A DNA stretch of 64,000 nt from Variovorax beijingensis. GTDB lineage: Bacteria > Pseudomonadota > Gammaproteobacteria > Burkholderiales > Burkholderiaceae_C. Below the pieces are notes generated by a model that was given only the letters and a program-made list of their open reading frames with translations, made no database searches and was not told the DNA's origin. Of the stretch, positions 46,109 to 53,596 are shown one piece after another (positions within the stretch are counted from its first letter, which is position 1; every line of letters starts with the position of its first letter). The DNA lies in NCBI RefSeq assembly GCF_003951285.1, contig NZ_RXFQ01000003.1, forward strand, positions 248,001 to 312,000, written 5' to 3'. The position numbers and the translations under genes were made by a program.

Positions 46109-47155
46109 ATGACTTCCGCCGACCTCGCCTTTGCTTCCAGGCTCGACCAGAGCGTTCGCACGGTGAGCGTGAGCGCGCCCGGGCGCCTGCACCTGGGCTT
46201 TCTGGACCCCTCGGGCTCGCTGGGGCGCGCGTTCGGCAGCCTGGGGCTGGTGATCGACAGCTTCACCACCGACCTCGAGCTGTCGGCGTCCGCGTCATCG
46301 GACCAGCTGTCGGCCGACGTGCCGGCCGGCGAGGCGGAACTGGCCCGCGCGGCGGACTATCTGGCGGTGTTGAAGCAGCGCAGCGGCCGCCACGCGCCGC
46401 TGTCGCTGCGGCTGCGCCATGCGCTGCCGCCGCATGCGGGCTTCGGCTCGGGCACGCAGCTCGCGTCGGCGATCGGGCGGGCTTTTGCCGAATGGCATGG
46501 GCTCGATCTGGACACGGGCACGCTGGCGCACTGGCTCGGGCGCGGCCTGCGCTCGGGGATCGGCATTGCGGGGTTCGACAGCGGCGGCCTGCTGCTCGAT
46601 GGCGGCCCGGGCGCCGACGGGCTGCCCGCACCGCTGCTGTCGCGCATCGAGTTTCCGGAAGAATGGCGCGTCATCGTGGTCCAGGACCCCGTGCACAAGG
46701 GCCTGTCGGGCGGCGCGGAGAAGAAAGCCATCGCGGCCTTGCCACCCCTGCCGCAGGCGGGCGCGGCCGAGATCTGCCATCAGGTCCTGATGCGGGTGCT
46801 GCCCGGCGCCGCGCGTGCGGAGTTCGCGCCCTTTGCCGCGGGCATCAACCGCATGCAGCAACTGCTCGGCCAGCACTTTGCGCCGGCGCAGGGCGGCATC
46901 TACACGAGCGCGGCGGTCGGGCGGCTGATGCACTGGTTCGCGGATGCGAGCCGGGGGCATGACGCGGCCATCGGCCAGAGTTCATGGGGCCCCACGAGTT
47001 TTGCGATCGTGCCTTCGCACGTGCGGGCCGAGATGCTGGTCGATGCTGCGCGCGCCTCCGGGCAGCTCGATCCGCGGCTGGAGCTGCGCATCGTCTCGGG
47101 CCGCAACCGCGGGGCGGTGGTGCGGGGCCGTGCCGCCGAGCCGCGCAATCGTTGA
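46109..47155 (+). CDS. mptG: Beta-ribofuranosylaminobenzene 5'-phosphate synthase (MptG-like, GHMP fold)
   Basis: A 348-residue GHMP-superfamily protein and the committed enzyme of (dephospho)tetrahydromethanopterin synthesis: joins 4-hydroxybenzoate or p-aminobenzoate to PRPP. Visible signatures are VSAPGRLHLGFLDPSG at the start, the GHMP loop PPHAGFGSGTQLASA (about residue 110), GIAGFDSGGLLLDGG and a C-terminal GQSSWGPTSFAIV. Several in-frame ATGs exist from 46043; 46109 was chosen because a sigma-54 promoter at 46048-46063 would start transcription near 46074. No clear ribosome site is present. It leads a run of six same-strand genes. Confidence 0.87.
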   Translation: MTSADLAFASRLDQSVRTVSVSAPGRLHLGFLDPSGSLGRAFGSLGLVIDSFTTDLELSASASSDQLSADVPAGEAELARAADYLAVLKQRSGRHAPLSLRLRHALPPHAGFGSGTQLASAIGRAFAEWHGLDLDTGTLAHWLGRGLRSGIGIAGFDSGGLLLDGGPGADGLPAPLLSRIEFPEEWRVIVVQDPVHKGLSGGAEKKAIAALPPLPQAGAAEICHQVLMRVLPGAARAEFAPFAAGINRMQQLLGQHFAPAQGGIYTSAAVGRLMHWFADASRGHDAAIGQSSWGPTSFAIVPSHVRAEMLVDAARASGQLDPRLELRIVSGRNRGAVVRGRAAEPRNR

Positions 47156-47221
47156 ATCCTGCTGGCGCAACCACCCGCCGCCCTCAACCTTCCACATCAA
47201 CATCAACCAACGCAGGTCCTC

Positions 47222-48139
47222 ATGGAACGTCCCCGCATCCTCCACATGTTCACTCCCGGTCAACAGATGAGCCCGTTCGACATCAACATGGCGGCGGACG
47301 CCGGCTACCAGATCATCGTGCCGTACTGCGAAGTGGGCCTGGACCGCATCACCGGACTGACCCAGGACACGATCTTCTCGCGCGGGCCCAAGGGCGTGGC
47401 GCGCACCGGCATCTTCATCGGCGGGCGCGACGCGCAGCTGGCGGCCGACATGCTCGAGCGCGCACGAACCTCGATGGTCAAGCCCTTCGTCGTCTCGGTG
47501 ATGGCCGACCCGAGCGGTGCCTACACCACGGCGGCGGCCATGGTGGCCTGCGTCGAGGCCGCGCTCAAGCGCCACCATGGGCAGGGCCTGGAAGGCCAGC
47601 GCGTGGTGATCCTTGGCGGCACGGGGCCGGTGGGCCGCGTGGCCGGTGTGATCGCGGCAGGGGCCGGCGCCGAGGTGTACCTGTCCAGCCGCAACGGCAT
47701 CGACGCGGCGCAGGAAGCGGCCGACGAAACCGGTCAGCGCTTCGGCGTGAAGCTGCACGGCCTCTCGGGCGGCGACCCCGACGCGGTGCGCCGCTCGATC
47801 GCCGATGCCGATGTGCTGCTGGCCTGTGCGGCCGCGGGCGTGCAGGTCGTATCGAGCGAGGCGCTCGGCGCCGCGACGCGGCTCAAGGTGGCGTCCGACG
47901 TGAATGCCGTGCCGCCCGAAGGCATTGCCGGCGTCGGGGTGATGGACGACGCCAAGCCATTGGCCGGCACGCAGGCCGTGGCCATCGGCGCGCTGGCCGT
48001 GGGCAACGTCAAGTACCAGACGCAGCATCGGCTGCTGGTGCAGATGTGCGAGGCCGAAAAGGCGCAGGTGCTGAGCTTTCCCGAAGCCTTTGCGGTGGCC
48101 CGCGCATTCCTGGTCGAGCAGGCCGGGAAGACGGCTTGA
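47222..48139 (+). CDS. mtdB: NAD(P)-dependent methylene-tetrahydromethanopterin dehydrogenase MtdB
   Basis: A 305-residue dehydrogenase that oxidises methylene-H4MPT to methenyl-H4MPT. LHMFTPGQQMSPFDINMAAD is the substrate-side N-terminus typical of MtdB, and VVILGGTGPVGRVAGVIAA is the dinucleotide-binding loop (about residue 125). The C-terminus returns to FDxN-type contacts. It follows mptG by 66 bp and overlaps or abuts the next gene. Cofactor preference between NAD and NADP cannot be decided from sequence alone. Confidence 0.93.
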   Translation: MERPRILHMFTPGQQMSPFDINMAADAGYQIIVPYCEVGLDRITGLTQDTIFSRGPKGVARTGIFIGGRDAQLAADMLERARTSMVKPFVVSVMADPSGAYTTAAAMVACVEAALKRHHGQGLEGQRVVILGGTGPVGRVAGVIAAGAGAEVYLSSRNGIDAAQEAADETGQRFGVKLHGLSGGDPDAVRRSIADADVLLACAAAGVQVVSSEALGAATRLKVASDVNAVPPEGIAGVGVMDDAKPLAGTQAVAIGALAVGNVKYQTQHRLLVQMCEAEKAQVLSFPEAFAVARAFLVEQAGKTA

Positions 48140-48153
48140 AGCCAGCGGGCACC

Positions 48154-49296
48154 ATGCAGACGATCGCCGTCGCCGCCATCTCTGCGCGCGCCATGGCCGA
48201 CGCGGCGGCAAGCGACGGCTTCAAGGTGGTCGCGCTCGATCTGTTCGGCGATGTCGACACGCGCCGGGCCGCGTCGCGCTGGCTGCCCATTGGCGCGCCC
48301 GGCAGTTTACAGATCGATGCGGCCAGCGTCCTGGCTGCGCTGCGGACACTGGCTGAGGACAGCGAGCCGGTGCAGGGCTGGATTGCAGGCAGCGGCTTCG
48401 AAGGCGAGCCCGATTTGCTGGAAGAGGGCGCGGCCGTGCTGCCGCTGATCGGTACCGCGCCTGCGGCCGTGCGCCGCCTGCGCGATCCCGCGGCCTTCTT
48501 CGGTTTTCTCACGGCGCAGGTCATCCCCTTTCCGCAAGTGCTGCTGCAGCCGCCCGAGGACCCCGCGGGATGGCTCATGAAAGACGCGCACGGCTGCGGC
48601 GGCTGGCATGTGCGCCATGCGCCGTGGTCGATCGACGAGCCGCCGTCTTCGCACCACTACTTCCAGCGGGAGATGGCCGGGCTGCCGATGTCGGCCACCT
48701 TCGTTGCCAACGGCCGCGACGTTCACGTGCTCGGCTTCAACGAGCAGACCGTGCGCCGCTTCGGCACGCGGCCTTTCGTGTTCTGCGGCGCCGTCGGGCC
48801 GGTGCCCGTGTCAGAGGACATCGCGCGCCGCGTGACGGCCATTGCGCGCACGCTGGCCGTGGAGTTCGAACTGCGCGGCCTGTGCAGCCTCGACTTCATG
48901 CGCGACGGCGACGCCATCGGCGTGCTGGAGGTCAACCCGAGGCCACCGGCCAGCATGAGCCTCTACAGGGCGCGCGCCGGTTCGCCGGGCGTGATGCAGG
49001 CCCATCTGCGTGCCTGCCTGCATGGCGAACTGCCGCCGCCGGTGCCATCGCATGCGCAGGAGGTCGAAGGCATCGAGATCGTATTCACGCGGCAGCCGCT
49101 GCAGCTCGACGCGGCCGCGGCGCAGCGCCTTGCCGCATGGCCCGGTATCCGCGACCTGCCCGAAGCCGGCCAGCGCTTCGAGATCGACGATCCGCTGTGC
49201 ACCCTGACCGCGAGCGGCAGCGGCGCGCAGCAGGTGCGCGCCCGCTTGAGCGAAGGCCGCGAGCGGCTGCTGCAATCATTGGAGACCAAGGCATGA
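48154..49296 (+). CDS. ATP-grasp protein of the H4MPT cluster, role uncertain
   Basis: A 380-residue ATP-grasp-fold protein. WLMKDAHGCGGWHV is a nucleotide-binding glycine loop, and LCSLDFMRDGDAIGVLEVNPRPPASM carries the metal-binding E...N pair (quoted as LCSLDFMRDGD and LEVNPRPPASM). Proteins of this type sit in H4MPT gene clusters of methylotrophs and are assumed to take part in cofactor assembly, perhaps adding an amino acid or glutamate; the reaction is not established. The ATG at 48154 was chosen over a TTG at 48136 overlapping mtdB. It overlaps mch by four bases. Confidence 0.78.
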   Translation: MQTIAVAAISARAMADAAASDGFKVVALDLFGDVDTRRAASRWLPIGAPGSLQIDAASVLAALRTLAEDSEPVQGWIAGSGFEGEPDLLEEGAAVLPLIGTAPAAVRRLRDPAAFFGFLTAQVIPFPQVLLQPPEDPAGWLMKDAHGCGGWHVRHAPWSIDEPPSSHHYFQREMAGLPMSATFVANGRDVHVLGFNEQTVRRFGTRPFVFCGAVGPVPVSEDIARRVTAIARTLAVEFELRGLCSLDFMRDGDAIGVLEVNPRPPASMSLYRARAGSPGVMQAHLRACLHGELPPPVPSHAQEVEGIEIVFTRQPLQLDAAAAQRLAAWPGIRDLPEAGQRFEIDDPLCTLTASGSGAQQVRARLSEGRERLLQSLETKA

Positions 49297-50300
49297 GCAA
49301 CACATCCTCGCCCACAGCCACTTCGGGCCTGAGCGTCAACCTGCTGGCCCGTCCGCTGGTCGAGCGCCTGCTGGCCGATGCCGATGCGCTCGGGCTGCAG
49401 CTGCGCCGCGACGACAGCGGCGCGCGCATCGTCGACGCCGGCATCGAGGCACGCGGCAGCGTGGCGGCCGGCCTGCGGATCGGCGAGATCTGCATGGGCG
49501 GGCTGGGGCATGTGAACCTGCGCAGCGGTGGCAGCGGCGAGGGCTGGCCCACGTGGCTCGACGTGCGCAGCTCGCAGCCGGTGCTGGCCTGCCTTGGCAG
49601 CCAGTACGCCGGCTGGAGCCTCTCGGCCACCAAGGAAGAGACCGGCGGAAAGAAGTTCTTCTCGCTCGGCTCGGGACCGGCGCGCGCGCTGGCGGTGAAG
49701 GAAAAGCTCTTTGCCGAACTGGGCTACCGCGACCATGCGTCCTGCGGCGTGCTGGTGCTGGAAGTCGATCGCGCGCCGCCGAAGATCGTGATCGACAAGC
49801 TGCTGCGCGATTGCGGCCTGGCCGCGGAAGCGCTGACCTTGATCCTGACGCCCACCACCAGCCTCGCGGGCACCACGCAGGTGGTGGCGCGCGTGCTCGA
49901 GGTGGCGCTGCACAAGGCGCACGAACTGGGCTTTGCGCTGGGCAACATCGTCGAGGGTGCCGGCACCGCGCCGCTGCCGTCGCCGAGTGCCGATGGCGTC
50001 GAGGCCATGGGCCGCACCAACGACGCCATCCTGTACGGCGGCCGCGTGCACCTGACGGTCCGCGGCGACGACGACGCGGCACGCGAGCTGGCGCGTGCGC
50101 TGCCGTCGCGCAACTCGCGCGATCACGGGCGCTCGTTCGCCGAGATCTTCAAGGAGGTCGGGTACGACTTCTACAAGATCGACGGCGCCTTGTTCGCACC
50201 GGCCGAGGTGTGGGTCAGCAACATCGACAGCGGCAACACCTGGCACGGCGGCGCGCCCGACATGGCGCTGCTGCAGCGCCTGTGGCTGCAGGAGGCCTGA
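49293..50300 (+). CDS. mch: Methenyltetrahydromethanopterin cyclohydrolase Mch
   Basis: A 335-residue enzyme that hydrolyses methenyl-H4MPT to 5-formyl-H4MPT, third step of H4MPT-linked formaldehyde oxidation. Typical blocks are GEICMGGLGHVNL, LACLGSQYAGWSL, FFSLGSGPARAL, GRTNDAILYGG and DFYKIDGALFAPAEVWV. Length is normal for the family. Its start overlaps the upstream ATP-grasp gene (ATGA), and the next gene begins two bases after its stop. Confidence 0.96.
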   Translation: MSNTSSPTATSGLSVNLLARPLVERLLADADALGLQLRRDDSGARIVDAGIEARGSVAAGLRIGEICMGGLGHVNLRSGGSGEGWPTWLDVRSSQPVLACLGSQYAGWSLSATKEETGGKKFFSLGSGPARALAVKEKLFAELGYRDHASCGVLVLEVDRAPPKIVIDKLLRDCGLAAEALTLILTPTTSLAGTTQVVARVLEVALHKAHELGFALGNIVEGAGTAPLPSPSADGVEAMGRTNDAILYGGRVHLTVRGDDDAARELARALPSRNSRDHGRSFAEIFKEVGYDFYKIDGALFAPAEVWVSNIDSGNTWHGGAPDMALLQRLWLQEA

Positions 50301-50302
50301 CC

Positions 50303-51256
50303 GTGCGCATCGTCATCATGACGGACGAGATCGGCTGGCACACGCGCCAGCTGCAGGCCGCGCTGCGCGCACGCGGCGCGGTGGGGCGCTGCGTCGATCT
50401 TGCCGACTGCAACATCGACACCACCGCGGCATGGCATGGCCTGGTCATTCCCGGCTACGGCCGCGAGCTGCCCGATGCGGTGCTGGTGCGCGGCATCGCC
50501 GGCGGAAGCTTCGAGCAGGTCACCAAGCGCCTGGGCGTGCTGCATGCCCTGCGCGAGCTGGGCGTGCCGGTCTACAACGATGCACGTGCCATCGAGCGCA
50601 CGGTCGACAAGTCGATGACCAGCCTGCTGCTGCATGCCGCGCGCATTCCCGCGCCCGCCACCTGGGCCACCGAGTCGGCGGCGCAGGCGCGGCGCATCGC
50701 CATGCGCGAGATGGCCGCGGGCCATGCGCTGGTGCTCAAGCCCTTGTTCGGTTCGCAGGGCAAGAACCTGCAACTGGTGGGCGAGGTCGACGGTGTTCAT
50801 CATCCGATGCCCGACATCGACGCGCGCTACGCGGGCCTGGCCTATCTGCAGCGCTTCGTGCCGCCCATGGCCTCGCCGGGTTTCGACTGGCGCGTGATGG
50901 TGGTGGGCGGGCGCGCCGTCACCGCGATGCGGCGCGTCAGCACGCACTGGATCCACAACGTGGCCCAGGGCGCGCGCTGCGAGCCGGCCGTGCTGGAGCC
51001 CGCGCTCGCGCAGCTGGCCGAAGGCGCGTCGCAGGCGCTCGACATGGACTACGCGGGCGTGGACCTCATCGCGGCGGCCAGCGGGCCAAAGATCCAGGTG
51101 CTCGAGGTCAATGGCGTGGCCGCATGGCAGGGGCTGCAGCGCGTGACGGGCTTCAACATCGCGCGCGCCATCGTCGACGACCTGCTCGACCGCAAGCTCG
51201 CGCAGGCGCGCCGCCTCGCGCAGCAGAGCCTGCCGCTGCCGGAACGCCGCGCCTGA
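50303..51256 (+). CDS. RimK-family ATP-grasp ligase (probable cofactor glutamate ligase)
   Basis: A 317-residue RimK/MptN-like ATP-grasp protein. HALVLKPLFGSQGKNLQLV is the ATP loop, GFDWRVMVVGGRAV the next strand, and IQVLEVNGVAAWQGLQ the metal site. Archaeal MptN of the same fold adds L-glutamate to tetrahydromethanopterin; an equivalent glutamylation here is a reasonable inference. The GTG at 50303 follows AGGAGG 9 bases upstream within the mch C-terminus. It ends in a TGATG overlap with the CitG-like gene. Confidence 0.82.
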   Translation: MRIVIMTDEIGWHTRQLQAALRARGAVGRCVDLADCNIDTTAAWHGLVIPGYGRELPDAVLVRGIAGGSFEQVTKRLGVLHALRELGVPVYNDARAIERTVDKSMTSLLLHAARIPAPATWATESAAQARRIAMREMAAGHALVLKPLFGSQGKNLQLVGEVDGVHHPMPDIDARYAGLAYLQRFVPPMASPGFDWRVMVVGGRAVTAMRRVSTHWIHNVAQGARCEPAVLEPALAQLAEGASQALDMDYAGVDLIAAASGPKIQVLEVNGVAAWQGLQRVTGFNIARAIVDDLLDRKLAQARRLAQQSLPLPERRA

Positions 51257-52203
51257 TGATGATGACGAACGCGCGGCAGGCGGCCATCGAGCGTGCGCGG
51301 GCCTGCTTCCTGCGCGCCTGCTGGCTCGACGTGGCGGTGCGAAAGCCCGGCAACGTGAGCCAGGCTTCGCCGGGCCACGGCATGCAGGCCTCGATGTTCG
51401 TCGCCAGCGCCGAAGCCGCGGCCGGTGCGCTGTTCGAGCCCGGCTTGCGCGTGGGCGCGCGCATCGAGGCGGCCGTGGCCGCCACCTGGGCGGTGGCGGG
51501 ATGCAACACCAACCTCGGCATCCTTCTGCTCTGCGCGCCGATCGCGCTCGCGGTAGAGCAGCATCCGCATGCCGGAACCCCCGCAGCCTTGCGCGCCGCC
51601 GTGGAGTCGGTGCTGGCCACGCTCGACATCGACGATACACGCGCCGCCTATCGCGCGATTGCGCAGGCGCATCCCGGCGGCCTGGGCACCGCGCCGTCCG
51701 AGGACGTGCGCGATGCACCCAGCGTCGATCTGCGTGCCGCCATGGCCCTTGCCGCGGACCGCGACCTCATCGCGCGCCAGTACCGCGACGGATTCGCGGA
51801 CCTGTTCGCGCTGGCGTTCCAGGAACCGGTGCAACCGGCGGGCTGCGGCGAAGCGCCGGCCGATGCCGGTGCACTGCCCGATACCGCCACTGTGGCTTTC
51901 GTCCAACGGCTTTACCTGGCATGCCTCGGCGCCTTTCCTGATTCACACATTGTTCGAAAACACGGCGAGCGCGTGGCACAGACTGTCATGACGGCGGCGC
52001 AGGCCTGGCGCGAGCGCGCCGGCGCGGGCGTGGCGCTCGATGCCGACCCCGGCTTCGCCGCCTGGGATCTTTCCCTCAAGGCCGCAGGCGTCAACCCCGG
52101 GACCAGCGCCGATTTCACCGTGGCCGCGCTGCTGCTTTCAGGCTGGATCCGCTCGTGCGCGGCGCCCGCACGCGAGGCGGCGAATGGATGGCACGGATCG
52201 TGA
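51256..52203 (+). CDS. Triphosphoribosyl-dephospho-CoA synthase (CitG/MdcB)-like protein
   Basis: A 315-residue all-helical protein of the CitG/MdcB family: CWLDVAVRKPGNVSQASPGHGM at the start (quoted as WLDVAVRKPGNVS and GHGM), TNLGILLLCAPIALA in the middle and AWDLSLKAAGVNPGTSADFTV at the end. CitG transfers a phosphoribosyl-containing group to dephospho-CoA. No citrate lyase or malonate decarboxylase gene is nearby, whereas homologues occur in H4MPT clusters, so a pterin-cofactor role is inferred. Three consecutive ATGs follow a TGATG overlap with the ligase gene; the first was taken. Confidence 0.78.
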   Translation: MMMTNARQAAIERARACFLRACWLDVAVRKPGNVSQASPGHGMQASMFVASAEAAAGALFEPGLRVGARIEAAVAATWAVAGCNTNLGILLLCAPIALAVEQHPHAGTPAALRAAVESVLATLDIDDTRAAYRAIAQAHPGGLGTAPSEDVRDAPSVDLRAAMALAADRDLIARQYRDGFADLFALAFQEPVQPAGCGEAPADAGALPDTATVAFVQRLYLACLGAFPDSHIVRKHGERVAQTVMTAAQAWRERAGAGVALDADPGFAAWDLSLKAAGVNPGTSADFTVAALLLSGWIRSCAAPAREAANGWHGS

Positions 52204-52286
52204 TACCCATGGCTTTGCGCTGGTCTTCCTGACCGGTGTCGTATTGACCCTAATCACCTTGGACCTCTGAGAGGAGACTCGAAACC

Positions 52287-52799
52287 ATGGCAAAAATCGA
52301 TCGACTGATGGTGGGCGAATCGCTCGTTGGCGACGGCAACGAAGTAGCCCATATCGACCTGATCATCGGACCGCGCGGCAGCGCTGCCGAGACCGCCTTC
52401 GCGAACGCGTTGACGAACAACAAGGACGGCTTCACTTCGCTGCTCGCAGTCGTGGCTCCCAATCTGCTGACCAAGCCGGCCACCGTGATGTTCAACAAAG
52501 TGACCATCAAGGGCGCCAAGCAGGCAGTGCAGATGTTCGGGCCGGCGCAGCGCGCCGTGGCGCTGGCGGTGGCCGACAGCGTCGAGGATGGCACCATCCC
52601 CATGGCGGAGGCGGACAACCTGTTCATCTGCGTCGGCGTGTTCATCCACTGGCTTGCCGACGACGACAAGAAGATCCAGGACTACAACTACCAGGCCACC
52701 CGCGAGGCCATCCAGCGTGCCGTGACCGGCTCGCCGACCGCCGCGGAAGTGGTGGACAAGAAGGGCACCACGGCGCATCCGTTCGCAGCCCACCTCTGA
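52287..52799 (+). CDS. fae: Formaldehyde-activating enzyme Fae
   Basis: A 170-residue enzyme that condenses formaldehyde with (dephospho)H4MPT to methylene-H4MPT, entry point of the pathway. [20 protein letters not shown] holds the conserved histidine near residue 22, and [20 protein letters not shown] and [18 protein letters not shown] are family blocks. The ribosome site GAGAGGAG at 52268-52275 is strong, suggesting high expression. It is 83 bp after the CitG-like gene and may have its own promoter (TATTGACC near 52243), and is followed by a strong terminator. Confidence 0.97.
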   Translation: MAKIDRLMVGESLVGDGNEVAHIDLIIGPRGSAAETAFANALTNNKDGFTSLLAVVAPNLLTKPATVMFNKVTIKGAKQAVQMFGPAQRAVALAVADSVEDGTIPMAEADNLFICVGVFIHWLADDDKKIQDYNYQATREAIQRAVTGSPTAAEVVDKKGTTAHPFAAHL

Positions 52800-52811
52800 G
52801 CCGCAGAAAGC

Positions 52812-52845
52812 AAAAAACCGGCGCGTGGACCGCGCCGGTTTTTTT
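52812..52845 (+). terminator. Strong rho-independent terminator after fae
   Basis: CCGGCGCG (52818-52825) pairs with CGCGCCGG (52831-52838) around a TGGAC loop, with A6 before and T7 after. The flanking A and T runs make it effective in both directions, so it also serves the convergent folB gene. Confidence 0.93.
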
Positions 52846-52857
52846 GTCTTCGAGTGT

Positions 52858-53388
52858 TCAGTGCTTGGCGGGCACCATGCCGCTGGCAAGGAAGTTCAGC
52901 ACGGTGGCGCCGTGCACCAGCTTCGAGGCGCGATGCGTGGGCGCGTGGCGCTCGATCTGCACGCCCACGGCCTGCACGTCGTCGAACTTGCGCGGCTTCA
53001 CGACCTTCACGCGGACCCAGCTGGCGCCGAACTCGTCGATGAGGATGTCGGCAATGGCCTCTGCAAAGGCCTCGAGCAGTTGCAGCCGGTGTTCGGCCAT
53101 GAGCCGCACCAGCCGCTCGCGCACCACGCCGTAGTCGATGGTGTCGCCGATGCGGTCGGTGTCGCAGGCGCGCGCGCGGGGCACGCCGGCGTGCACGTCG
53201 ATCAAGAGCGGCTGCGGATGATGCAGCTCGGAGTCGTGGATGCCGATCACCGTCTGGCCGCTGAAGCCCTCGATGAAGATCAGGTCCATGGGCGCCGGTG
53301 CCTCGGCCGCGTCGGGCGATGCATTCGAGGCCGGCGAGGCATTCGAAGAAGAAAGGCGGGCGATGGAAGGGCGCGGGCTGGTGTTCAA
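52858..53388 (-). CDS. folB: Dihydroneopterin aldolase FolB with N-terminal extension
   Basis: A 176-residue protein whose C-terminal 140 residues are FolB: IFIEGFSGQTVIGIHDSEL, CDTDRIGDTIDYGVVRERL and LLEAFAEAIADILIDEFGA. It cleaves dihydroneopterin to 6-hydroxymethyldihydropterin. The first 33 residues are Ser/Ala/Pro-rich and absent from ordinary FolB (about 120). The TTG at 53388 is supported by GGAG 7 bases upstream; an ATG at 53289 would give the standard length but lacks a ribosome site. Its location next to fae suggests it supplies pterin for dH4MPT, though it may serve folate as well. Confidence 0.85.
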   Translation of the reverse strand: MNTSPRPSIARLSSSNASPASNASPDAAEAPAPMDLIFIEGFSGQTVIGIHDSELHHPQPLLIDVHAGVPRARACDTDRIGDTIDYGVVRERLVRLMAEHRLQLLEAFAEAIADILIDEFGASWVRVKVVKPRKFDDVQAVGVQIERHAPTHRASKLVHGATVLNFLASGMVPAKH

Positions 53389-53596
53389 GTGGTGTCTCCA
53401 GTGATTCGAATGTGTTTGAAAGTGTGTCTGGCGGCATGCAAGCCCACCCCAGCAGGATTCATCAACGCAAAATGCAGGCCAGAGACCGGACCCGCTGCGG
53501 CATTGCCAGTGCTTGGTGTTTCACCGGGTGCGCGGTAAGCCGGCAGGCACAACAATGGGCCGAACGAGACATGATGGAACGCGCCGGAGAACTCCA
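53389..53596. promoter_or_regulatory. Divergent spacer between folB and the sigma-54 activator gene
   Basis: This 208-bp region must hold promoters for both genes. A partial -24/-12 pattern (GG at 53499-53500, GC at 53511-53512, correct spacing but poor flanks) could indicate autoregulation but is weak. No copy of the TGTCCC-N6-GGGACA repeat was found here. Confidence 0.35.

Noticed and set aside
52204..52286. Sigma-54 promoter directly before fae
   Set aside because: No GG-N10-GC pair with acceptable flanks was found. fae is either read from the mptG operon or from a sigma-70-like promoter.
53499..53512. Third sigma-54 promoter, upstream of the activator gene
   Set aside because: GG and GC are correctly spaced, but the flanking bases match poorly (four mismatches at fixed positions). 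Kept only as a weak possibility of autoregulation.
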